Shown here one piece after another: positions 45,927 to 58,500 of a stretch of 64,000 nucleotides of DNA. Position 1 is the stretch's first letter. Each line of letters opens with the position of its first letter. The notes under the pieces were generated by a model that ran no database searches, was not told the origin of the DNA, and saw only the letters and a list, made by a program, of their open reading frames with translations. The position numbers and the translations under genes are program-made. The DNA comes from Triticum aestivum (taxonomy: Eukaryota > Streptophyta > Magnoliopsida > Poales > Poaceae), in assembly GCF_018294505.1 (NCBI RefSeq), contig NC_057807.1, forward strand, positions 134,501,374 through 134,565,373, read 5' to 3'.

Positions 45927-47700
45927 CTAGGCGTAGAATCGTCGGAGGCGGGCTGCGTTCCATGGGTTCGGCTCGAGTCGGTTATCCGATGCATTTCGCA
46001 GACGGTACGCTCCGCCGGTCAGGACTTGATCTATAATGAAGGGGCCCTCCCATTTGGGCTTGAGCTTGTCCTTTTTCTTGTCCGGCAGGCGTAGAACTAG
46101 TTCGCCAACATTGTAAGTCATAGCCCGTACTTCTCTGCTTTGGTATCTTTGAGCCTGCTGTTGATAGAATGCGGAACGAGCCTTGGCAACATCGCGTTCT
46201 TCCTCCAATGTGTCCAAGCTGTCCTGACGATCCAGCTCGGCTTCCCTTTCCTCGTACATGCGCACTCGAGGTGAGTCATGAATGATGTCACAGGGCAAAA
46301 CTGCCTCTGCGCCGTATACCATAAAGAATGGTGTGAATCCGGTAGTATGGTTGGGTGTTGTCCGCAGCCCCCATAGTACGGAGTCGAGCTCCTCTACCCA
46401 GTGCGTGTCAGATTTTGTAAGGGACCGCGCTAGTCTGGGTTTAATGCCGCTCATTATTAAACCATTTTCTCGTTCCACTTGACAGTTGGTTTGAGGATGA
46501 TAGACTGAAGCGTAGTCGAGCTTAATGCCCATGTTTTTGCACCATGATTTAACCTCGTCGGCCGTGAAGTTCGTGCCGTTATCGGTAATGATGCTATGGG
46601 GGACACCATAACGGTGTACTACCCCGGATATAAAGTCTATCACTAGTCCGGACTCTACCGTTTTAACTGGCTTGGCCTCTATCCATTTGGTGCATTTGTC
46701 CACCATGACCAATAGGTACCTTTGCTTGTGGGTTCCCCCTTTAAGGGGTCCAACCATGTCAAGCCCCCAGACCGCGAACGGCCAGGTAATGGGTATAGTT
46801 TTGAGGGCGGTGGGTGGCATATGGCTCTGATTAGCAAAGAGCTGACAACCAACGCATCTTTGGACTAAGTCCTGAGCATCTGCCCGGGCCGTCGGCCAAT
46901 AAAATCTTGTACGGAAGGTCTTGTCTACAAGGGCCCGAGCTGCGGCGTGGTGTCCGCCTAGTCCGGCATGAATTTTAGCCAGAAGGTTTCGCCCTTCCTC
47001 TTCGGAGATACACCTTTGAAGGACTCCGGTTGTGCTTTTCTTGTACAACTCTCCCTCGTGTACCTTGTAGGCTTTAGATCGCTGAACTATGCAGCGGGCC
47101 TCATTTTGGTCCTCGGGAAGTTCCTGCCTAATTAAGTAGGCTAGGAATGGCTCTGTCCACGGGGCAATTACTGCCATTATTTCGTGGGCTGAAGGTGTTA
47201 TTTCGTCGACTGAGCCGCCGATTATGTCAGACTGTTCTGTGCTGGGTAGTGCGGCTGCTTCCGGGTTGTTATTTCCAGACTCCTCTTCCCATAGTACGGG
47301 TGGCTTAAAGAGCCGTTCCAGAAAGATGTTTGGGGGGACAGCGTCGCATTTCGCGCCGATGCGTGCCAATACGTCGGCTGCTTGGTTATTATCCCGGGCT
47401 ATGTGGTGGAATTCGAGTCCTTCGAACCGAGCTAACATTTTTAGGACAGCGTTACGATAGGCTGCCATTTTCGGATCTTTGGCATCAAAGTCTCCATTTA
47501 CTTGGGATATTGCGAGGTTTGAATCCCCGCGCACCTCTAGGCGTTGAATGCCCATGGAGATTGCCATCCGGAGGCCATGTAGGAGGGCCTCATATTCGGC
47601 TGCATTGTTGGAGTCCGTGTACATTCTCTGAAGTACGTATTGGACTGTATCCCCGGTTGGGGACGTCAATACGATGCCAGCCCCCAAGCGGCCAACATTT
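45927..47700 (-). CDS. Second RNase H and integrase of the Tat element (3' pol part)
   Basis: Read from about 47700 down to the stop at 45927. The first 130 residues form a second RNase H with GAGIVLTSP, NNAAEYEALLHGL and VRGDSNLAISQ, the archaeal-type RNase H typical of the Tat clade. The integrase follows: HHCC zinc region (H-x-H near GLGGHHAAAR, then CVGCQ), catalytic core WGLDMVGPL (first Asp), ITDNGTNF (second Asp) and the Glu after NCQVERENG. The C-terminal part has a basic KKKDKLKPKWEGPF segment and no chromodomain. It is shifted by one frame against the RT frame near 47690, inside the RNase H start (HFDGSKM on one side, GAGIV on the other). Confidence 0.85.
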
Positions 47701-49132
47701 TGGAGCCGTCGAAATGCATAGTCCAATTGGAGTATGCGCCGTACTCTTTAGGGAGCTCGGCTTCAGTCCATTCGGCGACAAATTCGGCCAAGACTTGCGA
47801 CTTTATAGCTCGCCGAGGTTTGTAAGTTATATCGAATGGTAAGAGCTTGATGGCCCATTTTGCAATCCTGCCCGTTGCATCGCGGTTGTTTATAATGTCG
47901 TTGAGGGGAACTTCGGAGGCCACTGTTATCAAGCACTCTTGAAAGTAGTGTCGGAGCTTCCGGGATGCCATGAACACTGCGTACGCTATCTTTTGATAGT
48001 GCGGGTAGCGGGACTTACAGGGAGTTAAGACAGTGGATACGTAGTACACTGGTTTTTGAAGAGGGAATTTATGCCCTTCTGTTTCTCGTTCGACGACGAG
48101 CACCGCGCTTACAACTTGATGTGTTGCCGCGATATATAACAACATTGGTTCGCCCAAGTTAGGCGCAGCCAGGACCGGATTTGTTGCCAATATGGCATTT
48201 ATTTCTTCGAGTCCGGTAGTGGTAGCATCCGTCCACTCGAAGTGTTCGGTGCGCCTGAGGAGGCGATAGAGGGGCAATGCCTTTTCTCCTAAACGGGAGA
48301 TGAAGCGGCTTAGAGCCGCCACGCATCCATTTAATTTTTGTATTTGTTTGAGGTCTTTTGGAATGTCGAGCTGCGACAGAGCTCGGATCTTAGCTGGGTT
48401 TGCTTCAATTCCTCTACTGGATACGATGAAGCCCAGGAGCTTTCCGGCTGGCACGCCGAAAATGCATTTTTCCGGATTCAGCTTGATGTCATATGCTCGA
48501 AGGTTGTCGAATTTGAGCCTTAGATCGTCTACTAGGGTTTCGACGTGTTTGGTTTTGACGACTACATCGTCTACGTATGCCTCTACTGTTTTGCCGATCT
48601 GGGTAGCCAGACATGTCTGAATCATGCGCTGATATGTTGCGCCGGCATTTATGAGTCCGAAGGGCATCGTGTTGAAGCAGAATGGTCCATATGGAGTGAT
48701 GAATGCTGTTGCGGCTTGGTCTATTTCCACCATTTTGATTTGATGGTAGCCAGAGTATGCGTCCAGGAAGCACAATGAGTCGTGCCCTGCAGTAGCATCG
48801 ATTATTTGGTCGATGCGAGGAAGGGGGAAGGGATCCTTCGGGCAGGCCTTGTTGAGGTCTTTAAAATCGACACATAGGCACCAGGATTTATCCTTCTTTG
48901 GTAGCATTACTAGGTTTGCTAGCCAGTCCGGATGTTTGATGTCTCTGATGAATCCGGCTTCCAGTAGTTTGGCTAGCTCTTCTCCCATTGCCTGTCTTTT
49001 GGGTTCGGAAAATCGCCGAAGAGCCTGTTTGACTGGCTTGAACCCTTTTAGGATGTTTAGACTGTGTTCTGCCAATCTGCGTGCGATTCCTGGCATATCT
49101 GAAGGGTGCCAGGCAAAAATTCTGGCAGCAGC
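47690..49132 (-). CDS. Reverse transcriptase and first RNase H of the Tat element
   Basis: Reading down from about 49132: FAWHPSDMPGI marks the usual entry to RT. Fingers and palm motifs follow: LAKLLEAGFIR, VDFKDLNKACPKDPFPLPRI, FLDAYSGYHQI, FNTMPFGLINAGATYQR and the YVDD catalytic box (about 48545-48560). RNase H follows with LYIAATHQVVSAVL and HYQKIAYAVFMASRKLRHYFQ. The frame reaches the start of the second RNase H (WTMHFDGSKM) and then stops at 47666 because of a one-frame shift. No protease or zinc knuckle lies upstream, and only about 75 bp separate it from the gag remnant, so capsid to protease has been deleted. Confidence 0.88.
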
Positions 49133-49205
49133 TTGCGCTTTGGATAGCTTTTTGTTTGATGGCTATTGCCATATTTTTCCGCGGTCTTGAGTACTTTGCT
49201 CCACC

Positions 49206-50366
49206 TCATTCTGAGTATGTCTTCCGCGTTTTGAGCTTCCGTTTTTCCTTTTTCAGAGTTCTTGCAGTGGCGACCAGTCTTTTGTGCAGGTTCTTATGCT
49301 CCGGTGGTGTGTCCGGCGTGAGTTCGTCTGGACTGTTGTTTTCGTCGGGCATGGATTGATTGTCCGATTCGTCCTTCTCGGATGGTTGATTGGTTGCGTG
49401 TTTGTCGTCCACTGGTTTGCCCTGCTCTATCGCTGGGTCATTAGGAGTGCTGTTTTTGTCGAGGAGGGACTTAGGGCGGCATCTGCGTCGCCGTTTTGGT
49501 TGTTTGTCGGCGGAATTATCCTTTGCCGCGTCCCGTTGTTCCTCGTCATCGCTTTCTTTTGGGGTGTCCACCATATATACATCATGGGTTGGGGTGGCCT
49601 TCCAGTGCTCGGTGAGCGCTGGTTCTTGGTAGTCTCCGGCATCGTCGTCCATACCGTCGATGTCTTCGGAGTCATAGTCTAGCATGTCAGTTAGATCGTC
49701 GACAGTGGCTACGAAGTGGGTGGTGGGTGGGCTTTGAATTTCTTCGTCGTCCGCATCCCAACCGTCCTGACCGCAGTCCGGCCAGGGTTCTCCTAATAAC
49801 GAGAGATGCTTTAGCAAATTCAGGATGTCGCCAAAGGGTGAGTGCTGAAAGATGTCCGCAGCGGTGAACTCCATAATCGGCGCCCAATCGGATTCGATTA
49901 TCGGGGGCGCAGGAGGTTCGGAGTCCGGCAAGGAGTCCGGTGCCTCGGAGTCACGAGCTTTATAAGGGACAAGATCAGTATTCGGCTCTATCGCCGTAGA
50001 AGTTGCAGCCCCCGAGGCGGTGTCCAGCCACCCGTCCTCGATCTGCACGATCGGCTCCGAACTATGGGTCGGAGCGGATTCGTGTGCGGCCTCCAGGGTA
50101 CTATCCGGCGGCAGAGGTAGATCATGCCCATTGTGACAGTGCGGCACGCTTGGCGGTGGCTCGACTCCATCGAAGATCAAGTCCCGGCGGATGTCAGCCG
50201 CGAAGTTTAGGCTTCCAAATCTGACCTGATGGCCAGGGGCGTAGCTTTCGATCTGCTCCAGATGGCCATGTGAATTGGCCCGCAGTGCGAAGCCGCCGAA
50301 CACGAAGATCTGTCCGAGGAGAAAAGTCTCACCTTGGACGACGTTGTTGTTGATTGAAGAAGCCAT
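49206..50366 (-). CDS. Gag N-terminal part of the Tat element, truncated
   Basis: The frame begins at ATG 50366 (MASSINNNVVQGETF), about 30 bp after the primer site, and runs 386 residues to a stop at 49206. I chose this start over the upstream ATG 50489, which lies inside the LTR. The N-terminal 90 residues are globular (LGQIFVFGGFALRANS). The rest is acidic and low-complexity, with Asp/Glu/Pro-rich tracts, a basic PKRRRRCRPK patch and a Lys-rich end. The capsid core, CCHC knuckle and protease expected next are absent; a deletion joins it nearly directly to RT. Confidence 0.7.
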   Translation of the reverse strand: MASSINNNVVQGETFLLGQIFVFGGFALRANSHGHLEQIESYAPGHQVRFGSLNFAADIRRDLIFDGVEPPPSVPHCHNGHDLPLPPDSTLEAAHESAPTHSSEPIVQIEDGWLDTASGAATSTAIEPNTDLVPYKARDSEAPDSLPDSEPPAPPIIESDWAPIMEFTAADIFQHSPFGDILNLLKHLSLLGEPWPDCGQDGWDADDEEIQSPPTTHFVATVDDLTDMLDYDSEDIDGMDDDAGDYQEPALTEHWKATPTHDVYMVDTPKESDDEEQRDAAKDNSADKQPKRRRRCRPKSLLDKNSTPNDPAIEQGKPVDDKHATNQPSEKDESDNQSMPDENNSPDELTPDTPPEHKNLHKRLVATARTLKKEKRKLKTRKTYSE

Positions 50367-50394
50367 CAAGCCTATCGGTGATGACACAGAGGAA

Positions 50395-50412
50395 CTCTCA
50401 ATGAAAGCACCA
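50395..50412 (-). other. Primer binding site of the Tat element
   Basis: On the minus strand TGGTGCTTTCATTGAGAG starts one base after the LTR end CCGACA. Its complement ends in CACCA, as expected for a tRNA 3' end; the tRNA is not named. Confidence 0.75.
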
Positions 50413-50413
50413 A

Positions 50414-50896
50414 TGTCGGTGTCAAAACCGGCGGATCTCGGGTAGGGGGTCCCGAACTGTGCGTCTAGGCGGATGGTAACAGGAGACAAGGGACACGATG
50501 TTTTTACCCAGGTTCGGGCCCTCTCGATGGAGGTAAAACCCTACTCTTGCTTGATTGATATTGATGATATGGGTAGTACAAGAGTGGATCTACCACGAGA
50601 TCAAGGAGGCTAAACCCTAGAAGCTAGCCTATGGTATGATTGTTGTAATGGTTGTGTTGTCCTACGGACTAAAACCCTCCGGTTTATATAGACACCGGAG
50701 AGGGCTAGGGTTACACAGAGTCGGTTACAATGGTAGGAGATCTACATATCCGTATCTCCAAGCTTGCCTTCCACGCCAAGGAAAGTCCCATCCGGACACG
50801 GGACGAAGTCTTCAATCTTGTATCTTCATAGTATTGGAGTCCGGCTGACGATGATAGTCCGGCTGTCCGGACACCCCCTAGTCCAGGACTCCCTCA
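50414..50896 (-). repeat. 5' LTR of the Tat element, 483 bp
   Basis: This is the counterpart of 41585-42042, with about 25 extra bases near 50466-50490. The TATA-loop inverted repeat is conserved (50677-50683 and 50694-50700). Confidence 0.9.
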
Positions 50897-51623
50897 AGCC
50901 CATTCTGGCACCCTGCCGGAGGGGGAATCCATCACTGGTGGCCATCTTCATCATCCCGGCGCTATCCATGACGAGGAGGGAGTAGTTCACCCTCAGGGCT
51001 GAGGGTATGTACCAGTAGCTATGTGTTTGATCTCTCTCTCTCTCGTGTTCTCTCTATGGCACAATTTTGATGTATCGCGAGCTTTGCTCTTATAGTTGGA
51101 TCTTATGATGTTTCTCCCCCCTCTACTCTCTTGTGATGAATTGAGTTTTCCCTTTGAAGTTATCTTGTCGGATTGAGTCTTTAAGGATTTGAGAACACTT
51201 GATGTATGTCTTGTCGTGTTTATCTATGGTGACAAAGGTATTTCACGTGCCACTTGATGTATGTTTTGGTGATCAACTTGCGGGTTCCACCCATGAACCT
51301 ATGCATAGGGGTTGACACACGTTTTCGTCTTGACTCTCCGGTAGAAACTTTGGGGCACTCTTTGAAGTACTTTTGTGTTGGTTGAATAGATGAATCTGAG
51401 ATTGTGTGATGCATATCGTATAATCATGCAAACGGATACTTGAGGTGACAATGGAGTTTCTAGGTGACATTAGGGTTTTGGTTGATTTGTGTCTTAAGGT
51501 GTTATTTTAGTACGAACTCTTGAATAGATCGATCCGAAAGAATAACTTTGAGGTGGTTTCGTACCCTACCATAATCTCTTCGTTTGTTCTCCGCTATTAG
51601 TGGCTTTGGAGTGACTCTTTGTT
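50897..51623 (+). repeat. 3' LTR of the Athila-type element, second part, truncated
   Basis: It begins with the duplicated AGCCC and matches 34966-35692. The match ends at GACTCTTTGTT (51613-51623), so the last 440 bp or so of the LTR are missing; CACTA-type sequence follows directly. Confidence 0.8.
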
Positions 51624-51703
51624 TTTGTAGCTGCGTCTCCGGCCCGCCCAGGACAAAAAGCCCATTTTCTGTCATGATTTTTTGTCATAGAAGTAGGAGC
51701 CCA
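51624..51703. repeat. CACTA subterminal fragment, left of the LARD-like insertion
   Basis: GACAAAAAGCCCATTTTCTG and TTTTTTGTCATAGAAGTAGG are typical of Triticeae CACTA ends. It continues at 63233 across the insertion; GCCCA (51699-51703) is the duplicated target. Confidence 0.6.
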
Positions 51704-54700
51704 TGTCACGCCCAAGATGCGACCCTATCCTAAAGAGACTCGAAGGTCCCACCAAGGATAGAAGCGCATCTTGAAGACGCTTTTGCAAGGTGGATATCAT
51801 TACATCAACATTACATAATAGATAGGGATACATACATAAGGCATACAATGCCACACGAATACAACACCATCTTACATAAGAGCACCATCCGACTACGGAT
51901 GAAACACAAACAGAAACTCAAACGACATCCACCCTGCTAGCCCAGGCTGCCGACCTGGAACCTATCCCCTGATCGAAGAAGAAGCAGAAGAAGAACTCCA
52001 AAACAAGCAAACATCGCTCTCGCGTCATGATCATCGCATAACCTGTACCTGGAACTGTTGTTGTAGTAAACTGTGAGCCACGAGGACTCAGCAATCCCAT
52101 TACCATGGGTATCAAGACTAGCAAAGCATAATGGGAAAGGAAGGGGTAAAGTGGTGAGGTTGCAGCAGCGACTAAGCATGATATGATGGCTAACATACGC
52201 AAATGAGAGCGAGAAGAGAAACAAAGGAACGGTCGTGCAGCTAGCAATGATCAAGAAGTGATCCTGAACTCCTACTTATGTCAAACATAACCCAAATACC
52301 GTGTTCACTTCCCGGACTCCGCCGAGAAGAGACCATCACGGCTACACACGCGGTTGATGCGTTTTAATTCGGATCTGGTGTCAAGTTATCTACAACCGGA
52401 CATTAACAAATTCCCATCTGCCACATAACCACGGGCACGGCTCTCGAAAGTTTATACCCTACAGGGGTGTCCCAACTTAGCCCATGATAAGCTCTCGCGA
52501 TCAACGAAGGATATTCCTTCTCCCAGGAAGACCCAATCAGTCTCGGAATCCCGGTTTACAAGACATTTCGACAATGGTAAAACAAGACCAGCAAAGCCGC
52601 CCGATGCGCCGACAATCCCGATAGGAACTGCACATATCTCGTTCTCAGGGCAACACCGGATGAGACATCCTACGAGTAAAACCAGACCTCGAGTTTCCCC
52701 GAGGGGGCCCCGCAGTCTACTCGGTTCGGACCAGCTCTTAGACAAGCACTGGCCCGGGGGGGCTAAAATAAAGATGACCCTCGGGCTCCGGAAACCCAAG
52801 GGAAAAAGGGCTAGGTGAGGCAAATGGTAAAACCAAGGTTGGGCCTTGCTGGAGGAGTTTTATTCAAAGCAAACTGTCAAGGGGGTCCCATAAATCACCC
52901 GACCGCGTAAGGAACGCAAAATCTGGGAACATAACACCGGTATGACGGAAACTAGGGCGGCAAGAGTGGAACAAAACACCAGGCATACGGCCGAGCCTTC
53001 CAGCCTTTACCAAGTATATAGATGCATTAATAATATAAGAGATATTGTGATATCCCAACCAACATCCTGTCCACCATGGAGAAATCTTCAACTTCACCTG
53101 CAACTAGCAACGCTATAAGAGGGGCTGAGCAAACCGGTAACATAGCCAAACAACAGTTTGCTAGGAAGGGTGTCAAAGGTTAGAGGTTCATGGCAATTTG
53201 GGAGGCCTGAAGAGAAAATGATAGGTAACGCAGCATAGCGATAGAACGAAGCAACTAGCATAGCAATGATAGTAGTGAGATCCAAGGTGATGGTCATCTT
53301 GTCTGAAATCCCGCTAGGAAGAAGAACGAGTCCATGAAGAAGACAAATGAACGTAGTCGAACGAATCCTCACAACTCCCGAACAAAACCGAAGCTAACGA
53401 GAGAAGCAAACCGGAAAGGAGCAAACAACATGGTAAACAACCATCACATAAACATGGCATGATGCACAAACAAGTATGATGCATGTCCGGTTTAAATGTT
53501 GTTAACATGGCAAGAGGTGAAGCGTAATAAAACTACCTATCTAGGCAATTTTAAATGAGGCTGGAACAACAAACAACAATTCCGGAAAATCCCCACATGC
53601 ATTTAGCAACATATCCGAAAATTATGCCACGGCAACATATCGGTTCCGGTAGCTCATGGAGATAGCGGTGCAAAAGGAAGCGTGCGGATGTGCGGAACAT
53701 GCTAGAGATGGTGGGGTGCTCCCGACTACCAGGTTCCCACGGGTTAGTGGCATGGAAATGAGTGACAATTCGGACACGGTGCAAACGGTACATCTCATAC
53801 AACACATGCATTCGGTCCACGGGTGATCGTCTCTTTGGTTATACCTTTGAAGCGTGCATTTTCAGAGCGGTTCAGGTTCGGTATGATGTAGAGGAAGTAG
53901 TCATTCACGGGTCGTCGTGGAAAGTAGTTGTTCACGTGGCGACGGTAGTGGAAGTAGACGGTCACGGGTCATCGTGGGAAGTAGTCGTACACGGCGTCAG
54001 TAGTTGTACACGTTCAGAGAGGAACTTGTCGCATCCAAGTCCTTCGGGATTCCTTGTTGTGGTGCGGTACTTGGCGATTCCAGGATGTAGAGGTACACTT
54101 GTCGTAGATGTCCAGTGCATCGGTAGAGGTACTTGGCGCTTGGTGCGGTACTTGCGGTCTTGGTCGGGGCAACACACCGTAGTCGAACTTGAGGCGATCT
54201 TGGCAGGATCCAAGACAGAACATCACAAAAGGCTTCAGATGACAGTGTTCAGAAGGACAGAACGAACTGGTAGCATGCGCCGGCAGCAGGGTTTGCGGAC
54301 ATGGTGCCCTTAGTAGTAGTGGGGGTTCAGGCCATTGGTAGGCAGGACCAACAAGAGCAAGGATCAACTGGAGCTGCTGCTCGCAGGATGGAGCTCGAGG
54401 CGCGGCGGAGCTCCTGGTGGTCACCACCGGCGGAGGAGGCGGCAAGGGGCGTGCGGGTGAGGAGCAGCACGGCAGCAGTGGGGTAAGCACAGAGGAGGCA
54501 GAGGCGAGGCAAGGCGTCGGAGGAAGCTTGCGAGGGGCCATGGCGAGGAGGCATAAGGTTGGCAGCACGCGGCGACAGGGATGGAGAAGGCATGCTAGAC
54601 GAGGGGTCGAGCTCGGGAAGGAGGACGAGCGTTGCAGGCTCATGAAGACCATGGCGACGCCGTTGCCGGCGGTGTCCTTGGCGCGGAGCAGGGTCGAGGC

Positions 54701-55567
54701 AGGGGCACGGGGCCTGAACGGCCTCACGCACAACGGAGGGAGGAGGCGACGAGGGAAGGTGCGGAGGAGGAGAGGGGCCGGCAAGGTGAAAGAGCCAGGG
54801 ACGGCACGGAGGAAGACTCGCCGGCCAGCGAGGTCGACGGCGGCTGGCAGAGCTAGCTGACTGCGGCGGATCGGGCGAGGCACGAGCGTGCATAGGTGGT
54901 GGGGGCGCACTGTAGGGAACGAGGGCGAGGGAGATGGGGATCGAGGAGAGAAGTGGGATCAGGCTAGGGTTAGCGAGGGTTAGAGGCTGGGCTGGCCTTC
55001 GGTCGCCTGGAGGCCCAGCTTGACCTTGGGGCAACTTCGGATGGAAGGGAAAGGCTAGGAGGCCTGCTTGGCTGGCCAAAAGAAAGAAAAGGGGTTTCTT
55101 TTCCATATTTCAGAAAAAGAAAAGAACCAAGGGATTTATTTGGAGGTTCAATTAAACCTGAAGTTAACTGAAATGGCATGTGACTACTTTGAAATAATTT
55201 CAAAGCTCCACAACTAGATTTGGAGCAAGGGGAGAAGGATGGAGGATTTAAATAATTTAGAGACGAGAGGAGTTTCAAATGCAAGTGTGTCATGGTCAAT
55301 TCCAAATTAATGGAATATTTACTATAGCTCCCTATTAAATAGTAGGAGACTTTGAATATGTTTTAAAGGGAAATCACCATGTGCATTTCCCTCAATTTAA
55401 ATGGATCAAAGATCCACATGATTTATTTATTTGAGTTTTTAAAAAGGGAATGCATGACATGATGCAATGCAAATGATGCAACCATGAATGCAACAAACAA
55501 AACAAATTACACGACGAAAGTCGGAAAATATGAAAGGCATCTGGAGCACTGGTCTTGGGGCGTTACA
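51704..55567 (-). repeat. 3' LTR of the LARD-like element
   Basis: It ends at the polypurine side (55568). A GC-rich block at about 54300-55060 gives long open frames that are composition artefacts. It lacks about 150 bp present in the other LTR at 61117-61265. Confidence 0.85.
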
Positions 55568-55581
55568 ACACTCCACCACTA
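55568..55581 (-). other. Polypurine tract of the LARD-like element
   Basis: On the minus strand TAGTGGTGGAGTGT directly precedes the LTR start TGTAACGCC. Confidence 0.7.
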
Positions 55582-58500
55582 CAAGAGGATCTCGTCCCGA
55601 GATCTAGGATGGCACCGAAGGGAAAAGGAAGAGGAAGATAAGAGGTAGAACTAAGTTGCTTCTTTGACAAACGAGTGAAACCAACAAACCTTGAGAGGTA
55701 GAAAACTTGAAGAAAAGCCACAACGGAGACGAAAGGAATTGAAACACTCCTATAGATAAGAGGAACAAGTGATACGACAAGAACCAAGAAGGTTGCAAAG
55801 GCATGAACCAAGAGTTTAATGGACAAGATAGAATTCGAAACCACTCCGGTTAAAACAAGATGAGAGAGGAAGAATTCGGGCAGCACTCCTGTTGAACATG
55901 GAACGAATAGAACATGAACTTGACAGGATGAGAGGATACTTGATGAAATCAACAACACACTGCCTCCGGAACTATTGAAAGAATGGCACAAGGGGTAAGA
56001 AAGATTTCAGTCAGCACTCCGGTTGAGAAGGGGGAAAAACTTGATAAGATGAAAGAACTTGAAAAGAGGACATGACACTCCGGTTAAATGGATAAGCATG
56101 AAAAGAACACGATCCTCACAATTCGAGATGATGAGTGAAGAGAGCAACATCACCATGCCTTCAGAAAAAGAATAGAAGATAGATCATTGGAATAACAGAA
56201 TAGAGAAGAAAATGCCAACTTCTGCCACAAATGAGCTTGGAAAGCATCCTTCCGAGAAGGTTATAACGGAGTTGTTGGAAAACCAACAACGAAAAGAATA
56301 AGCTTGTAGTGGGCTTAAGGAAAACTTCTCAAAATTGAGGCAAAAATTCTGCCACTACGAAAACAAATAATATAAGTGATAACACCAACGAGATGGAAAA
56401 CTTCTTCCACCAAGATGATAGAGAGTACTTGGATCATTGATAAACACCATAATAGTAACATTCCTTAGGAAGGCTTTAGGTGAAATATGACACGAGATAA
56501 CTCCAACGAAGAGATTAATGGATTTAAAATACCTCATTCTTGACAACACGTGAATCACGAAACATGAATGGAAATTATCAAGAATGACATATCACCATCT
56601 CAAAAGATAAGGTAGAAAGAATTGCACTTCGAAATGAAGAAGAAGAATACTTGAACGCCTCAAAACAAAACATGTGTTGAGCACCATGTTTAATTTTGAG
56701 TATAGCTTGGCGGATCATCACATCGAGAGAAATCTTGAAGAACAAATGAAGAATGAAAAGAATCCTTGATGAACCTCCATGTAGAGTCTCCATGAAGAAT
56801 TCCGGTAAAAAAAAGGATGATAAAAAAAAGAGAAGTTGAAAACACAAGGTGAAGCCTTGCGATGATTTAGAAGGAGCTTTGCGATGATATAATCGAGAGA
56901 ACTTGGAACTCCAGAAAGAAAGATGAAGCCTCTCGAACGGAGAAATGTGACATGATGAACAACGATGGAAAGAAGAAACTAGATCACTTGGATGAAACAA
57001 TAATAAGAATTACGTTATGCATATCCTTCACCAATTTAAATTAATGACAAGCAACAGATTTGGCATACTACTTATTCTTCTCGAGGGATCGAAAAGAGAT
57101 ATAGCGCGAACTTGAGAAGGTATTGATGGAACCACCTGTGGGATTTGGAAACAACGAATGAATGAATGAATTGATACGATGACGAAGGAAGAGAAATCTT
57201 GAACGAACCACCATAAGAATTGAAAATGAAAGTAGCAAAGGCACAATTCACTGGGAAGAATTGGAAAACGAAAAACAAAACACTTGAGGGGATTTAGATA
57301 CCTGAGAACGAAGAGATCATGAACTGATTAGAGGATATTTGAACGATGCACTGGTAAGATTTAGAGAACGATAGCTACACGCTGAGAATGAAGAATTATG
57401 ACATGATGGCCTTCGAAGGAAAGAAATGGAAAACAACTCCTGACATGCTCCGGATGGGTAAGCAAAGGAATATCTGACAAATGGAATAATTGGAGACTGA
57501 TAACATGAAGCTAGAACCACGAATCTTTGAGAGAACGGGCAGAATTTAGGGGAAAACTCTTCTTCGGTCTTCAAATGACGACGGAAAACACCACCAAAAT
57601 TACTGAGATACTCTGGGATAATGAAAAGCGAAGGGGGTTGAGCCAACAATGAAAAGAATTTGAAAGAGATCTTGGAGAAGGAATGTGACTGATGAAAATT
57701 CATTCTTACATCAAACTTGGAAAAGAATTTGGGATAGCTCCGGAATAATTAGAAGAGTCAGGTAAGATCCTGGGAAAAGACCTGTGGGTTAGGGGCCAAT
57801 CAAGAGAAACACCGTTGAAATGATTTAAAGAGATATTGCACCGGTTGAATTAAATGGCTTGAATGAGATAACAACCTCGAAATATCTTGAACGGATTGAG
57901 AATGGAAACACAAGTCTTGTGAGATATCTTCAGCACTCCAGAACAAATGAATAGGAATAAGTGAATGATTAAGGGGTGCATCGGCACGATAAAGCATTAG
58001 AAACGAGGAAAGGAATATGATGAATATCGAAAGCTTGAATTGGATCCACCGGAGAAGAAACAACAATGAAGGATGATGAACTTGGAACTGTTGAGCATCT
58101 TCATGGAAAATCACCAGATAAGAACATTGAAAGAAAAGAATGAAGAGACTTCCCACAAATAAAAGGATACATGATTACGAAATCTGAGTCCTTGAAGAAA
58201 AGGGTGGGAGGGCGGGAAAACAAAGGCAACTTGGGGACGTATGAAACAAACACCGTTGAGAAAACTTAGAGTTGATCTTGCGGATGTTGAAAATGATCGG
58301 ATCCACTTGAAGAGAAGCACACCGGTTGAAAAGAATTTGCATGACCATCTCGATGATCAAAAGGATTAGTACTCCCATAGAAATATGAGAACACCATTTA
58401 GAAAAAGGTATGGAATCAACACTTGACATTGAAGCAACTCAAATACCACAAATAAAACAAAACAAAGGATTTGACTTGTAGAATAAGCCGGAACAAATAC

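Larger units (their letters stand above)
41585..50896 (-). mobile_element. Tat-lineage Ty3 retrotransposon nested in the Athila-type 3' LTR
   Basis: This complete insertion of 9312 bp is flanked by AGCCC (41580-41584 and 50897-50901). On the minus strand: 5' LTR 50414-50896, primer site, gag N-terminal part, RT-RNase H, a second RNase H, integrase, then a plus-strand accessory gene, polypurine tract and 3' LTR 41585-42042. The LTRs differ by about eight substitutions plus a roughly 25-bp deletion in the left one, so the insertion is older than the chromovirus at 1-9818. Capsid, zinc knuckle and protease are missing and pol has a frameshift, so it is defective. Confidence 0.92.
34509..51623 (+). 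mobile_element. Non-autonomous Athila-lineage retrotransposon (WHAM/Sabrina-like), nested and truncated
   Basis: The 5' LTR is 34509-36136, followed by the primer site, a long decayed ORF of unknown type, repetitive non-coding sequence and a polypurine tract. The 3' LTR (41123 onward) is split at 41584 by a Tat element and resumes at 50897. The resumed LTR stops matching after 51623, about 440 bp short of its end. No protease, RT, RNase H or integrase is present, so mobility would need proteins in trans. The TGATAC(A/G)TCTCCAACG start and tRNA-Asp-like primer site fit Triticeae Athila families; the exact name is uncertain. Confidence 0.8.

Noticed and set aside
50367..50489. ATG 50489 as gag start of the Tat element
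   Set aside because: It lies within the 5' LTR and would translate through the LTR end and primer site.
54014..55106. Long minus-strand open frames (298 and 259 codons), repeated at 61908-62766
   Set aside because: They lie in the GC-rich block of the LARD-like LTRs, are Pro/Ser/Arg-rich low complexity in several frames at once, and appear twice only because LTRs are duplicates.
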